Assembly (NCBI RefSeq): GCF_014334135.1
Contig: NZ_CP060497.1
Span: 1,612,001 to 1,676,000 of the forward strand
Reading direction: 5' to 3'
DNA: 64,000 nt
DNA from: Olivibacter sp. SDN3
GTDB lineage: Bacteria; Bacteroidota; Bacteroidia; Sphingobacteriales; Sphingobacteriaceae
The notes beneath the pieces were generated by a model. It was not told where the DNA came from. It worked only from the letters and a program-made list of their open reading frames with translations, and made no database searches. This document shows positions 24,844 to 33,902 of the stretch, in pieces; positions within the stretch are counted from its first letter, which is position 1, and each line of letters starts with the position of its first letter. A program made the translations under genes and the position numbers.

Positions 24844-27213
24844 ATGAAACACCTCGTACCTTATCTCCTCTTTTTTTTTCTGAACCCCCTATTTGCACAG
24901 CAAAAATCAACCTTAACAGTTGAAAAAATTATGCGTGACCCAAAATGGATGGGCGTATTTCCGGAAGATATTTCTTGGGATGCTTTTAATGGCAAATTAT
25001 ATTTTAGATGGAATCCTGATTTGAAAGCATATAACCCCCTCTACAGTATTGATGTGCGGGAGTTAGCTCCCAAGGAGTTGGCGGAAGATTTTGTACAGAC
25101 TTTTGCCACGCAGGTACAATATACAGATGACAGGAAAAAGGCCGTATATATACGCAATGGTGACGTTTTTTTGCGGGATGTCAAATCCCAGAAGGAAAGA
25201 CAAATAACCCAAACCGTAGAAAAAGAATCACTTCCGCAATTTACTGCTAATGGAAAAGGGATTCTTTTTAAAAGAGGCGACAACATTTTTTTACGAGCAC
25301 TGGATGACCATGGGGAAAAACAACTGACAAACTTTGTCAAGGGCAACAGGAGAAACCGTGAAGAGCAGGAGCATTCGGCACAGAATCAATGGCTAAAAGA
25401 AGATCAACTCCGATTATTTGAGGTGTTACAGAGTCGGCGCACACAAGAAATTGTCAAGGACTCGCTGGAGAAATTGAAAAAACCAGCAGAACTTCATGAA
25501 CTGGCAATAGATGAGGATGAGTTGCTTCGTAATGTATTTGCCAGTCCTGATGCCCAGCACGTTGCTTACCTAAAGCATCGTACAACGAAAGATAACAATA
25601 ACACCGTTGTACCTAATTACGTTACTGTTTCAGGCTATACAGAAGATATGCAAACACGTACTAAAGTGGGGGATAACCAAGGAGGTGCCACCGCTGGTTT
25701 TGTTTATAGCGTAGATCGAGATACCGCAATGCAGATAGTAACATCACAGCTGGAAGGAATGTACGATATACCGTCTTTTTATGAAGATTATCCTGCAAAG
25801 AAAGATTCTTTGCTGCAGTTAAATCCTGAGCGGGAAGTGAATGTAACCGGTGTATACTGGAGCCCAAAGGGAAGCCACGCAGTAGTTGTTGTGGTAGCCC
25901 AAGATCATAAAGATCGCTGGATCACCAAGTTGAGTCCGCAGACCGGGGTGCTTGAACTATTGGACAGGCAACATGATGACGCTTGGGTTGCGGGGCCGGG
26001 TATTGGCGGTTGGAACGGAGGAACTGTAGGTTGGGTAGACGATGAGTTATTTTATTTCCAAAGCGAAGTTTCCGGCTTCTCTCATTTGTATACGGTAAAC
26101 ATGCATACAAAAGAGAAAAAACAGCTTACAGCTGGAAATTTTGAAGTGCAATCTGTTCAACTTTCGAAGGATAAAAGCAGATTTTACATCACCGCAAATA
26201 AAGAACATCCAGGAGTTACCCATTTTTACCACTTACCTGTTAGGGGTGGCGACATGCGTCAGATCACCCAAATGAAAGGTGGAAATGAAGTGCAGCTTTC
26301 TCCCGATGAAAAATGGTTGGCTATACGTTATTCAAATAGTCATACACCTTGGGAGTTGTATTTACAGGAAAACAAAGCGGGGGCAGAAGCTGTACAAATA
26401 ACAGAATCCCGGTCGGAGGCATTTAAATCCTATGCTTGGAAGACACCTGAAGTAATTAATTTCTCCAATAGGTACGGTGATACGATATATGCCCGGTTGT
26501 TTCAGCCCCAACAACCCAAAGAAAGTAGACCTGCCGTTGTTTTTGTACATGGGGCAGGGTACCTACAGAATGTACACCACTGGTGGAGTTCTTATTTTAG
26601 GGAGTATATGTTCCATAATCTGCTGGTCGATCTAGGGTATACCGTATTGGACATCGATTATACGGCTAGTGCAGGTTACGGGCGAAATCATCGAACGGGC
26701 ATTTATCGACATATGGGTGGAAAGGATTTGACCGATCAGGAGGATGGTGTTAAATTGCTTGTTGATAAATATGGCGTGAACCCCAGCAATGTGGGAATCT
26801 ACGGAGGTTCGTACGGTGGGTTTATTACGCTTATGGCCTTGTTCAACTTGCCGGATGTTTTTGCTGCGGGAGCAGCCTTACGCTCAGTTACCGACTGGGC
26901 ACATTACAATCATGGTTATACGTCCAATATTTTAAATACACCTTATAACGATCCCAAAGCCTATGAAAGATCATCTCCTATAAATTTTGCTGATGGTTTA
27001 CAGGGGCACTTGCTCATGTGTCATGGAATGGTTGACGTGAACGTGCATTTTCAGGATATCGTACGTTTGAGCCAGCGCTTAATTGAGCTGGAAAAAGAGA
27101 ACTGGGAATTAGCTGTTTTTCCCGTAGAAGATCATGGTTTTGTGGAAGCTAGTAGCTGGACAGATGAATATAAACGTATCTTAAAACTCTTTGAAGAAAG
27201 ACTGAATAATTAG
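24844..27213 (+). CDS. S9 family peptidase (dipeptidyl-peptidase IV-like), exported
   Basis: 789 residues from the ATG at 24844, where a signal peptide begins (MKHLVPYLLFFFLNPLFAQ); an in-frame TTG at 24778 would add 22 residues ahead of the signal and is rejected. A beta-propeller region (~25-540) precedes the alpha/beta hydrolase domain with the nucleophile in YGGSYGGF (GxSxGG), the Asp in HGMVDVNVHFQD and the His in VEDHGFVE near the C-terminus. It should remove dipeptides or oligopeptides in the periplasm. Convergent with rsgA. Confidence 0.92.
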   Translation: MKHLVPYLLFFFLNPLFAQQKSTLTVEKIMRDPKWMGVFPEDISWDAFNGKLYFRWNPDLKAYNPLYSIDVRELAPKELAEDFVQTFATQVQYTDDRKKAVYIRNGDVFLRDVKSQKERQITQTVEKESLPQFTANGKGILFKRGDNIFLRALDDHGEKQLTNFVKGNRRNREEQEHSAQNQWLKEDQLRLFEVLQSRRTQEIVKDSLEKLKKPAELHELAIDEDELLRNVFASPDAQHVAYLKHRTTKDNNNTVVPNYVTVSGYTEDMQTRTKVGDNQGGATAGFVYSVDRDTAMQIVTSQLEGMYDIPSFYEDYPAKKDSLLQLNPEREVNVTGVYWSPKGSHAVVVVVAQDHKDRWITKLSPQTGVLELLDRQHDDAWVAGPGIGGWNGGTVGWVDDELFYFQSEVSGFSHLYTVNMHTKEKKQLTAGNFEVQSVQLSKDKSRFYITANKEHPGVTHFYHLPVRGGDMRQITQMKGGNEVQLSPDEKWLAIRYSNSHTPWELYLQENKAGAEAVQITESRSEAFKSYAWKTPEVINFSNRYGDTIYARLFQPQQPKESRPAVVFVHGAGYLQNVHHWWSSYFREYMFHNLLVDLGYTVLDIDYTASAGYGRNHRTGIYRHMGGKDLTDQEDGVKLLVDKYGVNPSNVGIYGGSYGGFITLMALFNLPDVFAAGAALRSVTDWAHYNHGYTSNILNTPYNDPKAYERSSPINFADGLQGHLLMCHGMVDVNVHFQDIVRLSQRLIELEKENWELAVFPVEDHGFVEASSWTDEYKRILKLFEERLNN

Positions 27214-27283
27214 CCCTTTAAGTAGGTTTTATCGGCTTGGACGGGATTTAATTATCCGTGTTTAGCCCGTTTCGTCATATCTG

Positions 27284-28204
27284 TTAATTCCTACTATCAT
27301 GGCCGTGATAAATGCTTAAATAACTGTCGTATCTGCTTGGGCTTATACGACCATCGTCTAGCGCGCTCAATACGGCACACCCGGGTTCGTTGATATGCCG
27401 ACAGTTGTTGAAACGACAGTCTGGCATCAACTCACGCATTTCGGGAAAAAAATGTCCGAGTTCCTGTTGCTCGATATCTATTACGCCTAGTTCTTGTATG
27501 CCCGGTGTGTCAATGATATAACTTCCTTTGTTTATCATAATCATCTCGGCAAATGTAGTGGTGTGCTTGCCTTTGTCCGACCAGTTGGAGATCTTTCCTG
27601 TACGTAATGAGGCCTCGGGAACCAATCGGTTAATAAGGGTAGATTTTCCAACACCACTATGTCCGGAAATTAACGTCACTTTATTGGCAAGAGACGCCGC
27701 AATAGTTTCCACATTCGTTCCGATTAAGGCTGACACCTCAAAACATGGATAACCTAAATCCTCGTAAATAACACGATATTCTTCAAGAATAGCAAGGCCT
27801 TCATCGCTAAATAAATCCAGCTTATTAAAAATGACGCCAGCAGGAATGTCATACGCTTCTGCGGTTACTAAAAACCGGTCTATGAACCCCAGTGATGTGG
27901 GAGGAGATGCCAGTGTGACGACCAAATATGCCTGATCGAGGTTAGCAGCAATAATTTGAGCCTGTTTGGATAGGTTGATAGACTTTCGGATCATATAGTT
28001 CTTCCGATCGTGCAGGTGGGTAATAATGGCTGTTTGCTGCTCGGGTTCGAGTGTAATATCAACCCAGTCTCCAACAGCTATCGGGTTGGTGGTTTTTATG
28101 TCCTTTGTTCGGAATTTTCCTTTGATACGGCAATCATAGCGTTTGCCATCGGTTGTTTGTACCGTATACCAGCTACCGGTAGATTTTGTTACGAGCCCTT
28201 TCAT
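27284..28204 (-). CDS. rsgA: Ribosome small-subunit-dependent GTPase A
   Basis: 306 residues. An OB-fold (VTKSTGSWYTVQTTDGKRYDCRIKGKFR) is followed by a circularly permuted GTPase: NKLD (G4) comes before the P-loop GHSGVGKSTLIN (~180-191) and DTPGIQE (G3). The C-terminal zinc site is CRFNNCRHINEPGC. It checks late 30S maturation. It begins 11 nt after gltX and is co-transcribed with it. Confidence 0.97.
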   Translation of the reverse strand: MKGLVTKSTGSWYTVQTTDGKRYDCRIKGKFRTKDIKTTNPIAVGDWVDITLEPEQQTAIITHLHDRKNYMIRKSINLSKQAQIIAANLDQAYLVVTLASPPTSLGFIDRFLVTAEAYDIPAGVIFNKLDLFSDEGLAILEEYRVIYEDLGYPCFEVSALIGTNVETIAASLANKVTLISGHSGVGKSTLINRLVPEASLRTGKISNWSDKGKHTTTFAEMIMINKGSYIIDTPGIQELGVIDIEQQELGHFFPEMRELMPDCRFNNCRHINEPGCAVLSALDDGRISPSRYDSYLSIYHGHDSRN

Positions 28205-28215
28205 TGTTTATTGGC

Positions 28216-29739
28216 TTAGGCTAATATTGCCGCTAGTCCCTTTTTCATCCGTGCAATGGTCTCATCACGACCAAGCAGCGAGGCAATATCAAAAACATGT
28301 GGTCCATATTTGCCTCCTACAAGCATCACACGAAACGGCAACATCAACTCTCCCAACTTTAATCCGCTTGATTGAATAGCGAGTTTATAAAAATGCTCTA
28401 ACTCTTCAGTGCGCCATGGCTCAAAAGCCTCGAGTTGGGGGATAATCGACTGGAAAAAGTCAGTTTTTTCATCGTTCCATTTTTTTTGAATAGCATCCAG
28501 ATCGTAATTTGCCGGACGTACGAAAAAGAAAGCGGCTTGTTCCCAAAAGTCGTCCATAAAGATAAGGCGATCTTTGACTAGGGATAATACACTGTATAGA
28601 TATTTTTCATCTTCTACAACCACTTCATGAGCGGCCAACAAACGTTTAATGTAAGGGCCAAGATCAGCATTGTCCAAACGCTTAATCCATTCGTGGTTAA
28701 ACCATTTGGCTTTTTCGAAATCAAATTTGGCACCGGCTTTACTGATTCTGTCTATGGTGAATTTGTTGGCGAGTTCTTGTAAGGAGAATAGTTCCTGTTC
28801 GGTACCATCATTCCAACCTAACAGTGCCAGCATATTGATAAATGCCTCTGGTAAAAAACCAAGTTCTTTGAATCCTTGGGTAAGTATTCCCGTTTGTGGA
28901 TCCTTCCAGTTCATCGCATATACCGGAAAACCTAGACGGTCGCCATCTCTTTTACTGAGCTTTCCATGGCCATCTGGTTTTAGAATTAGTGGAAAATGTG
29001 CCCATTGAGGCATTTCCTCGCTCCAGCCCAAATACTCCCATAGCAAGACATGAACAGGAGCTGACGGTAACCACTCTTCCCCTCTGAAGGCATGCGTTAT
29101 TTTCATTTGGTAATCATCCACCACAACGGCCAAGTGATAGGTGGGCATTCCGTCTGCCTTCAGTAATACTTTATCGTCCACCAGTGAGGTGTCAAAGCTT
29201 ACATTTCCCCGGATCATATCGTCGAAACTAACGGTTTCATTGATGGGCATTTTTATCCGGATAACATAAGGTGCTCCGCTAGCTATGAGTGAGCTAACTT
29301 CAGCCTCATCGATAGTAAGCGAATTTCTTAATTGATTTCTGTTTTCGTGGCTGTACTTAAAATTCGGGACCGATTTACGCTGCGCGTCCAGTTCCTCGGG
29401 AGTGTCGAAAGCATAGTAGGCGTAGCCATCGGCAACGAGTTGCTCTGCAAAACCTTTATAACGAGATTTACGTTCACTTTGACGATAGGGACCATAATTA
29501 CCGCCCTTTTCAGGGCTTTCATCGGGTTCCAGTCCACACCACTTTAAGCAGGTATTAATGTATTCCTCGGCCCCGGCAACATAACGGGTCTGATCGGTGT
29601 CTTCAATGCGTAATATAAATTGGCCGCCATGGCTCTTCGCAAATAGATAGTTGAACAAAACCGTGCGAACGCCTCCCAAGTGTAATCCACCGGTAGGGCT
29701 GGGTGCAAACCGTACCCTTACTTTCTTTTCTGTAGACAT
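28216..29739 (-). CDS. gltX: Glutamate-tRNA ligase
   Basis: 507 residues, class I synthetase: RFAPSPTGGLHLGGVRT (HIGH-type motif, ~10-26) and KLSKRDGD (KMSKS-type, ~258-265), with the anticodon-binding helical C-terminus. The start MSTEKKVRVRFAPSPTG is the normal family start, so the ATG at 29739 is secure. A strong promoter (-7 box at 29744-29751) ends only 4 nt before this ATG, predicting a leaderless or nearly leaderless transcript. A second, weaker promoter-like copy lies about 100 nt further upstream within the repeat at 29744-29860. Confidence 0.97.
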   Translation of the reverse strand: MSTEKKVRVRFAPSPTGGLHLGGVRTVLFNYLFAKSHGGQFILRIEDTDQTRYVAGAEEYINTCLKWCGLEPDESPEKGGNYGPYRQSERKSRYKGFAEQLVADGYAYYAFDTPEELDAQRKSVPNFKYSHENRNQLRNSLTIDEAEVSSLIASGAPYVIRIKMPINETVSFDDMIRGNVSFDTSLVDDKVLLKADGMPTYHLAVVVDDYQMKITHAFRGEEWLPSAPVHVLLWEYLGWSEEMPQWAHFPLILKPDGHGKLSKRDGDRLGFPVYAMNWKDPQTGILTQGFKELGFLPEAFINMLALLGWNDGTEQELFSLQELANKFTIDRISKAGAKFDFEKAKWFNHEWIKRLDNADLGPYIKRLLAAHEVVVEDEKYLYSVLSLVKDRLIFMDDFWEQAAFFFVRPANYDLDAIQKKWNDEKTDFFQSIIPQLEAFEPWRTEELEHFYKLAIQSSGLKLGELMLPFRVMLVGGKYGPHVFDIASLLGRDETIARMKKGLAAILA

Positions 29740-29743
29740 AGCG

Positions 29744-29774
29744 CAAACTTAGATAAATTGCTTTTATATGCAAA
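29744..29774 (-). promoter_or_regulatory. Promoter immediately before gltX
   Basis: On the minus strand TTTG (29771-29774), a 19-nt spacer and TAAGTTTG (29744-29751) match both Bacteroidota boxes exactly. The extended block TTTATCTAAGTTTG is shared with the promoters ahead of prfA and pheS. Confidence 0.75.
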
Positions 29775-29860
29775 ATACTAAATAGCATATAAAAGCTGTT
29801 TGCCGATCTCTCATCTGCCGATGAGAACTTTGTTTACAGATAAACTTAGATAAAACGCTT
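29744..29860 (-). repeat. Interspersed ~120-bp promoter-bearing repeat, copy 1 (upstream of gltX)
   Basis: About 80-85% identical by eye to 46710-46830, in the same orientation relative to the gene behind it. Both ends carry the direct repeat AAACTTAGATAAA (plus strand). Inside are a perfect 12-bp inverted repeat GCTTTTATATGC/GCATATAAAAGC (29760-29771, 29785-29796) and a small hairpin CTCATC/GATGAG (29810-29815, 29820-29825). The remaining 29861-30125 before the histidine kinase shows nothing recognisable. Confidence 0.75.
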
Positions 29861-30125
29861 TGCATATGCAACCAGAGAGAAGCATATCGTATCCGTTTTA
29901 TTTGAAGGTTAACAGCCTTTGAAAATGCCCTATTCGATTCAACGATAATTTTGTAAATAGCCATTGCCCTAAACCTTGTAGTTAATGGTATAAAATTGTA
30001 CTTTGCATGGATTTAGTAAAATAGTTTAAGATGTAGTGGTTAAAGGAGGACAGTAGTGGCTGTGCATAAACTTTATGCGTTCTTTTGTCTTGGATCCTGC
30101 CGGTTACATCTTCCTTGTTAGAAAT

Positions 30126-31361
30126 ATGAATCCATATCAATATAACCAGCGGTGGAAGTTTTTGCTGCTCATATTTGCTGCGATCATTGCCGCTGCTTCG
30201 TTGTGGTATACGAATTTCCTGGTGCAAAACTTATCGGAAGCCGAGAGAACGAAAGCCTCAGTATGGGCCATTAGCACTAAAAATATGTATGCTATGCCCG
30301 ACGTGAACGACGAGTACATCACCTACATTTATAGCGTGCGCGATAGTTTGAAGGTACCGGCTATTATTACGGATACAAAAGATAGTATCATTTATTATCG
30401 CGGCCTTGATTCTACTAAAACGCCGTATAACATGGGGTCAGATATTCAGCTAGAGAATAGTAATCTGCCGAAATATGACCCGGGATATTTTCAGACGCAG
30501 TTGGCCTTAATGAAAGAATTGCATCCGCCAATTGTTATTGATCTTACAGGGGGGGAAAAATGGTACGTTTATTATAAAGACTCGCTGCTCCTTACACAAT
30601 TGCGGGTGTTTCCGTACGTTCAACTTACATTGATTGCCATTTTTTTGGGAATTGCTTACACGGTATTCAACAGCATGCGTAAATCTGAACAGAATCAGGT
30701 ATGGGTAGGCCTGGCAAAAGAAACCGCTCATCAGCTCGGTACGCCCATCTCGTCTTTAATGGCTTGGGTAGAACTTATGAAGGTAAAGTTTGATGCTGAA
30801 GAGGATCCCCTACTTAGCGAAATGGAAAATGATGTCCGGAGGTTGGAGATCGTGGCGGATCGCTTCTCCAAAATAGGCTCAAAGCCAAATTTAGAAAATC
30901 ATGCCGTATACCCCGTAGTTAATAGTTTTGTACGCTATTTTAAAGTGCGTACAAGTGATAAAATAAAATTTACCGTGTCGGGGGATAAAACAGTTGAAGC
31001 ACAACTTAGCGTTCCGTTGTTCGACTGGGTTATCGAAAATATCTTAAAGAACGCCGCAAATGCAATCGAATCGGCTGGAGAAATAAATATATTAATTAGT
31101 GAAAATATTGCTAAAGAGCAGATATTTATAGATATTAGCGACACGGGGAAAGGCATTCCCAGAAATAAGTTTGATGCTATATTCCAGCCAGGTTATACTA
31201 CCCGCAAGCGGGGGTGGGGACTTGGACTTTCACTCACTAAACGAATTGTTGAAAATTATCATAAAGGACAAATTTTTGTAAAGGACTCTGAAGTAGGTAA
31301 AGGCACCACCTTCAGAATAATATTAAAAAGTAGCTTAACTTATGAACCCGCTAAAATCTGA
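30126..31361 (+). CDS. Membrane sensor histidine kinase (orphan)
   Basis: 411 residues from the ATG at 30126 (MNPYQYNQRWKF), directly before the first membrane helix; an upstream in-frame ATG at 30075 is possible. Helix 1 (~12-33) and helix 2 (~170-190, VQLTLIAIFLGIAYTVF) enclose a ~135-residue periplasmic sensor region. The H-box is AKETAHQLGTPISSL (His ~208, with Gln-Leu-Gly-Thr replacing the common E-L-R-T), the N-box NILKNAANAIESAG, then DTGKGIP and GWGLGLSLTKRIV. No response regulator is adjacent; instead it overlaps a DinB gene by 20 nt. Ligand unknown. Confidence 0.9.
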   Translation: MNPYQYNQRWKFLLLIFAAIIAAASLWYTNFLVQNLSEAERTKASVWAISTKNMYAMPDVNDEYITYIYSVRDSLKVPAIITDTKDSIIYYRGLDSTKTPYNMGSDIQLENSNLPKYDPGYFQTQLALMKELHPPIVIDLTGGEKWYVYYKDSLLLTQLRVFPYVQLTLIAIFLGIAYTVFNSMRKSEQNQVWVGLAKETAHQLGTPISSLMAWVELMKVKFDAEEDPLLSEMENDVRRLEIVADRFSKIGSKPNLENHAVYPVVNSFVRYFKVRTSDKIKFTVSGDKTVEAQLSVPLFDWVIENILKNAANAIESAGEINILISENIAKEQIFIDISDTGKGIPRNKFDAIFQPGYTTRKRGWGLGLSLTKRIVENYHKGQIFVKDSEVGKGTTFRIILKSSLTYEPAKI

Positions 31362-31860
31362 TGAATTTCCTTCCTTTTATGCAGCATACGTTGATACCGT
31401 CATAGGCGACGTTAAGGAGGTGCTGAACGAACAAATCGTTAGCTTTCCTGCTTTTTTAGATGCAATACCCGCAGGAAGATCGGAGTATGCCTATGCTGAA
31501 GGCAAATGGACAATCAAAGAAATTGTAGGTCATGTGATCGACACGGAACGCATAATGGCTTATCGGGCGCTCCGTTTTGCCCGAAATGATACAAAAGCTC
31601 TGCCGGGGTTTGAACAGGAAGACTATGTGACTAACGCCCGGTTCAAAGAACGTAGCTTGGGCAGCTTGGCAGAAGAGTTTATACTGGTAAGGAAAGCAAA
31701 TATGGCCCTTTTCGAGTCATTCAACGAAATCGAACTGACACGGAAAGGCCTGGCATCAGACAGACTAATAAGTGTCAGAGCTTTCCTGTATATTGTGGCA
31801 GGACATCTTAACCACCATCGAAATATAATAAAAGAACGTTACTTAGAACCGGTTAAATGA
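31342..31860 (+). CDS. DinB-superfamily protein
   Basis: 172 residues, four-helix DinB/YfiT-like fold. Metal-ligand candidates are His in VGHVIDTERIMAYRALRFAR (~63) and the pair in AGHLNHHRNIIKERYL (His ~154 and ~158). Such proteins are putative metal-dependent hydrolases or thiol transferases. The start overlaps the kinase by 20 nt and the stop overlaps the thioesterase start (ATGA), so the three are translationally coupled. Substrate unknown. Confidence 0.88.
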   Translation: MNPLKSDEFPSFYAAYVDTVIGDVKEVLNEQIVSFPAFLDAIPAGRSEYAYAEGKWTIKEIVGHVIDTERIMAYRALRFARNDTKALPGFEQEDYVTNARFKERSLGSLAEEFILVRKANMALFESFNEIELTRKGLASDRLISVRAFLYIVAGHLNHHRNIIKERYLEPVK

Positions 31861-32279
31861 TTTGGAATAGCGTATATACTATAGACGAATTAAATGACAG
31901 ACCTGCTAACCATATTGGAGCACTGCTAGATATTAAGTTTACGGAGATTACAGAAAATAGCCTAACGGCCACGATGCCTGTAGACGATCGGACCAGACAA
32001 CCGGCAGGAATTTTGCACGGAGGCGCTTCAGTTGTGTTGGCAGAGACAGTAGGTAGTGTCGCTTCCAATTTAGTGGTAGACGGACGAAAATATATGGGTG
32101 TTGGATTGGAAGTGAATGCAAATCATCTCCGACCGGTAAAGGAAGGGCTTGTAAAAGCTGTTTGTACCCCTCTTCACATAGGGGCAAAAACGCACATCTG
32201 GGATGTTAAACTGTATAATGAAAAAGATAAACTTACCTGCGTAAGTAGGTTAACGGTAGCAATAGTGCCTAAAAGCTAA
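31857..32279 (+). CDS. Hotdog-fold acyl-CoA thioesterase (PaaI/YdiI-like)
   Basis: 140 residues. The hotdog signature includes the catalytic-site segment PAGILHGGASVVLAETVGS (~50-68) and EVNANHLRPVKEG. It resembles PaaI, YdiI and MenI thioesterases; in this phylum the menaquinone-pathway DHNA-CoA hydrolase has this fold, but no men genes are nearby. Overlaps DinB by 4 nt; a terminator follows at 32396. Confidence 0.9.
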   Translation: MIWNSVYTIDELNDRPANHIGALLDIKFTEITENSLTATMPVDDRTRQPAGILHGGASVVLAETVGSVASNLVVDGRKYMGVGLEVNANHLRPVKEGLVKAVCTPLHIGAKTHIWDVKLYNEKDKLTCVSRLTVAIVPKS

Positions 32280-32395
32280 TATATAACTGCGATTTTTTCT
32301 AATGAAGTTTTAATTTTAAAACTATTTAAAAAATCAAATGTTCTATAGATATCAATAAAGCCAGGTAATGGTTTTGTGATAAGGTTTAGGTTTTT

Positions 32396-32433
32396 GAGGC
32401 GCCACGATGGATTATCGGGGCGCTTCTTTTTTT
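32396..32433 (+). terminator. Terminator of the kinase-DinB-thioesterase operon
   Basis: GAGGCGCC pairs with GGGGCGCTTC (one G-T wobble), then TTTTTTT. It lies 117 nt after the thioesterase stop in the 313-nt gap 32280-32592; the rest of that gap is A/T-rich with only a weak promoter-like TATATTTA ahead of the transporter. Confidence 0.75.
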
Positions 32434-32592
32434 AAGAAAAAGAGCCCCGAAGATTTGTTCTGTTTTAAGCAAACGGTTGCATACAGGTTTTAATTTAAAA
32501 AATCAAATTATTTTATTAGCCTTGTAAAGACATTATGAAATCATTGTTATATTTACAAATTGTCTTAGAGATTCTTAAACTAATTCTTTCAC

Positions 32593-33873
32593 ATGAACCA
32601 ACACTCCAGTACCGACAATATCGGTAAAAGCGCCATTAACCCTATTGTTATCATCGGCGCATTGTTCTTTATTTTCGGATTCGTTACTTGGTTAAATTCC
32701 GTATTGATTCCTTATCTGAAAATCGCTTGCGAACTCAATCACTTTCAATCTTATCTAGTTGCCTTTGCTTTCTATATTGCCTATTTTGTTATGGCACCAT
32801 TGTCTACAAAGACACTGAAAGTGTTCGGGTTTAAAAATGGTATGTCGGTAGGGCTTATTATTATGGCTATCGGTGCATTGCTCTTTATTCCTGCTGCAAT
32901 GGCGCGGACGTACGCGCTTTTTCTAATAGGTCTTTTTATACAGGGAAGTGGCTTAGCTATTTTACAAACAGCGTCAAACCCTTATATAACTATTTTGGGA
33001 CCACCGGAAAGTGCAGCGAAGCGTATCAGTATTATGGGAATATGCAATAAACTGGCGGGTGGGGTGGCACCAATAGTGTTGGGCGCAGTAGTGTTGAGTG
33101 ATGCTGATGCATTAACAGAAAGAATTGAATCCATGCCGGAAGTCCAGAAAATTGTAGAATTAAATGAGCTGGCTTCTCGCGTAATTTTCCCCTATATTTG
33201 TATTATCCTCGTGCTCGCTGTACTTGCTTTTCTAATATATCGGTCGAACTTACCGGAAATTGATACAGATAAAGAGGATCAAACTGCTGTGACCGCTAAT
33301 CAAGGGAAAACGAGTTTATTTAACTTTCCTCATCTTATTCTAGGCTTTATCACGATGTTTTTATACGTTGGTGTGGAAGTTATTGCTGGAGATACCATTA
33401 TCAGTTATGGGTCATCTCAGGGGATAAAACTAGATGTGGCGAAGTTTTTCACTATGGGGACGATGATTTGCATGATACTGGGATATTTAGCGGGAATTGT
33501 ATTGATCCCTAAATATATTAAGCAGGAAAATGCAATGAAAATATGTGGGATTTTGGGTGTTATCTTTAGTTTGGGTGCTATTTTTACCCAAAGTTATGTG
33601 TCGGTAGCGTTCATCGCATTGCTGGGTTTGGCAAACTCTTTGGTGTATCCAGCAATATGGCCTTTGGCTATTGTAGGCCTAGGGAGATTCACCAAAGCAG
33701 CCTCATCGTTGCTGGTGATGGGTTTAGCAGGTGGAGCCGTTGTCCCTTTAATTTATGGTGCGCTGGCAGACTCTTGGAATCCCCGACAGGCCTACTGGGT
33801 AATGATACCTTGCTATTTAGTAATTTTTTATTATGCAGTAGCCGGACATAAATTGGGCAAAAAACAACCATAG
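32593..33873 (+). CDS. FucP-family sugar:H+ symporter (MFS)
   Basis: 426 residues with about twelve membrane helices. The family pattern is clear: FFIFGFVTWLNSVLIPYLKIACELNHFQSYLVAFAFYIAYFVMA near the start, and GSGLAILQTASNPYITILGP in helix 4/5, typical of FucP/GlcP-type glucose/galactose/fucose transporters. It would move a monosaccharide across the inner membrane. The DUF4091 hydrolase starts 29 nt downstream, so transporter and hydrolase likely serve the same sugar. Confidence 0.93.
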   Translation: MNQHSSTDNIGKSAINPIVIIGALFFIFGFVTWLNSVLIPYLKIACELNHFQSYLVAFAFYIAYFVMAPLSTKTLKVFGFKNGMSVGLIIMAIGALLFIPAAMARTYALFLIGLFIQGSGLAILQTASNPYITILGPPESAAKRISIMGICNKLAGGVAPIVLGAVVLSDADALTERIESMPEVQKIVELNELASRVIFPYICIILVLAVLAFLIYRSNLPEIDTDKEDQTAVTANQGKTSLFNFPHLILGFITMFLYVGVEVIAGDTIISYGSSQGIKLDVAKFFTMGTMICMILGYLAGIVLIPKYIKQENAMKICGILGVIFSLGAIFTQSYVSVAFIALLGLANSLVYPAIWPLAIVGLGRFTKAASSLLVMGLAGGAVVPLIYGALADSWNPRQAYWVMIPCYLVIFYYAVAGHKLGKKQP

Positions 33874-33902
33874 AACCTTTTTTACCTAAAATTGAGATAA
33901 AG

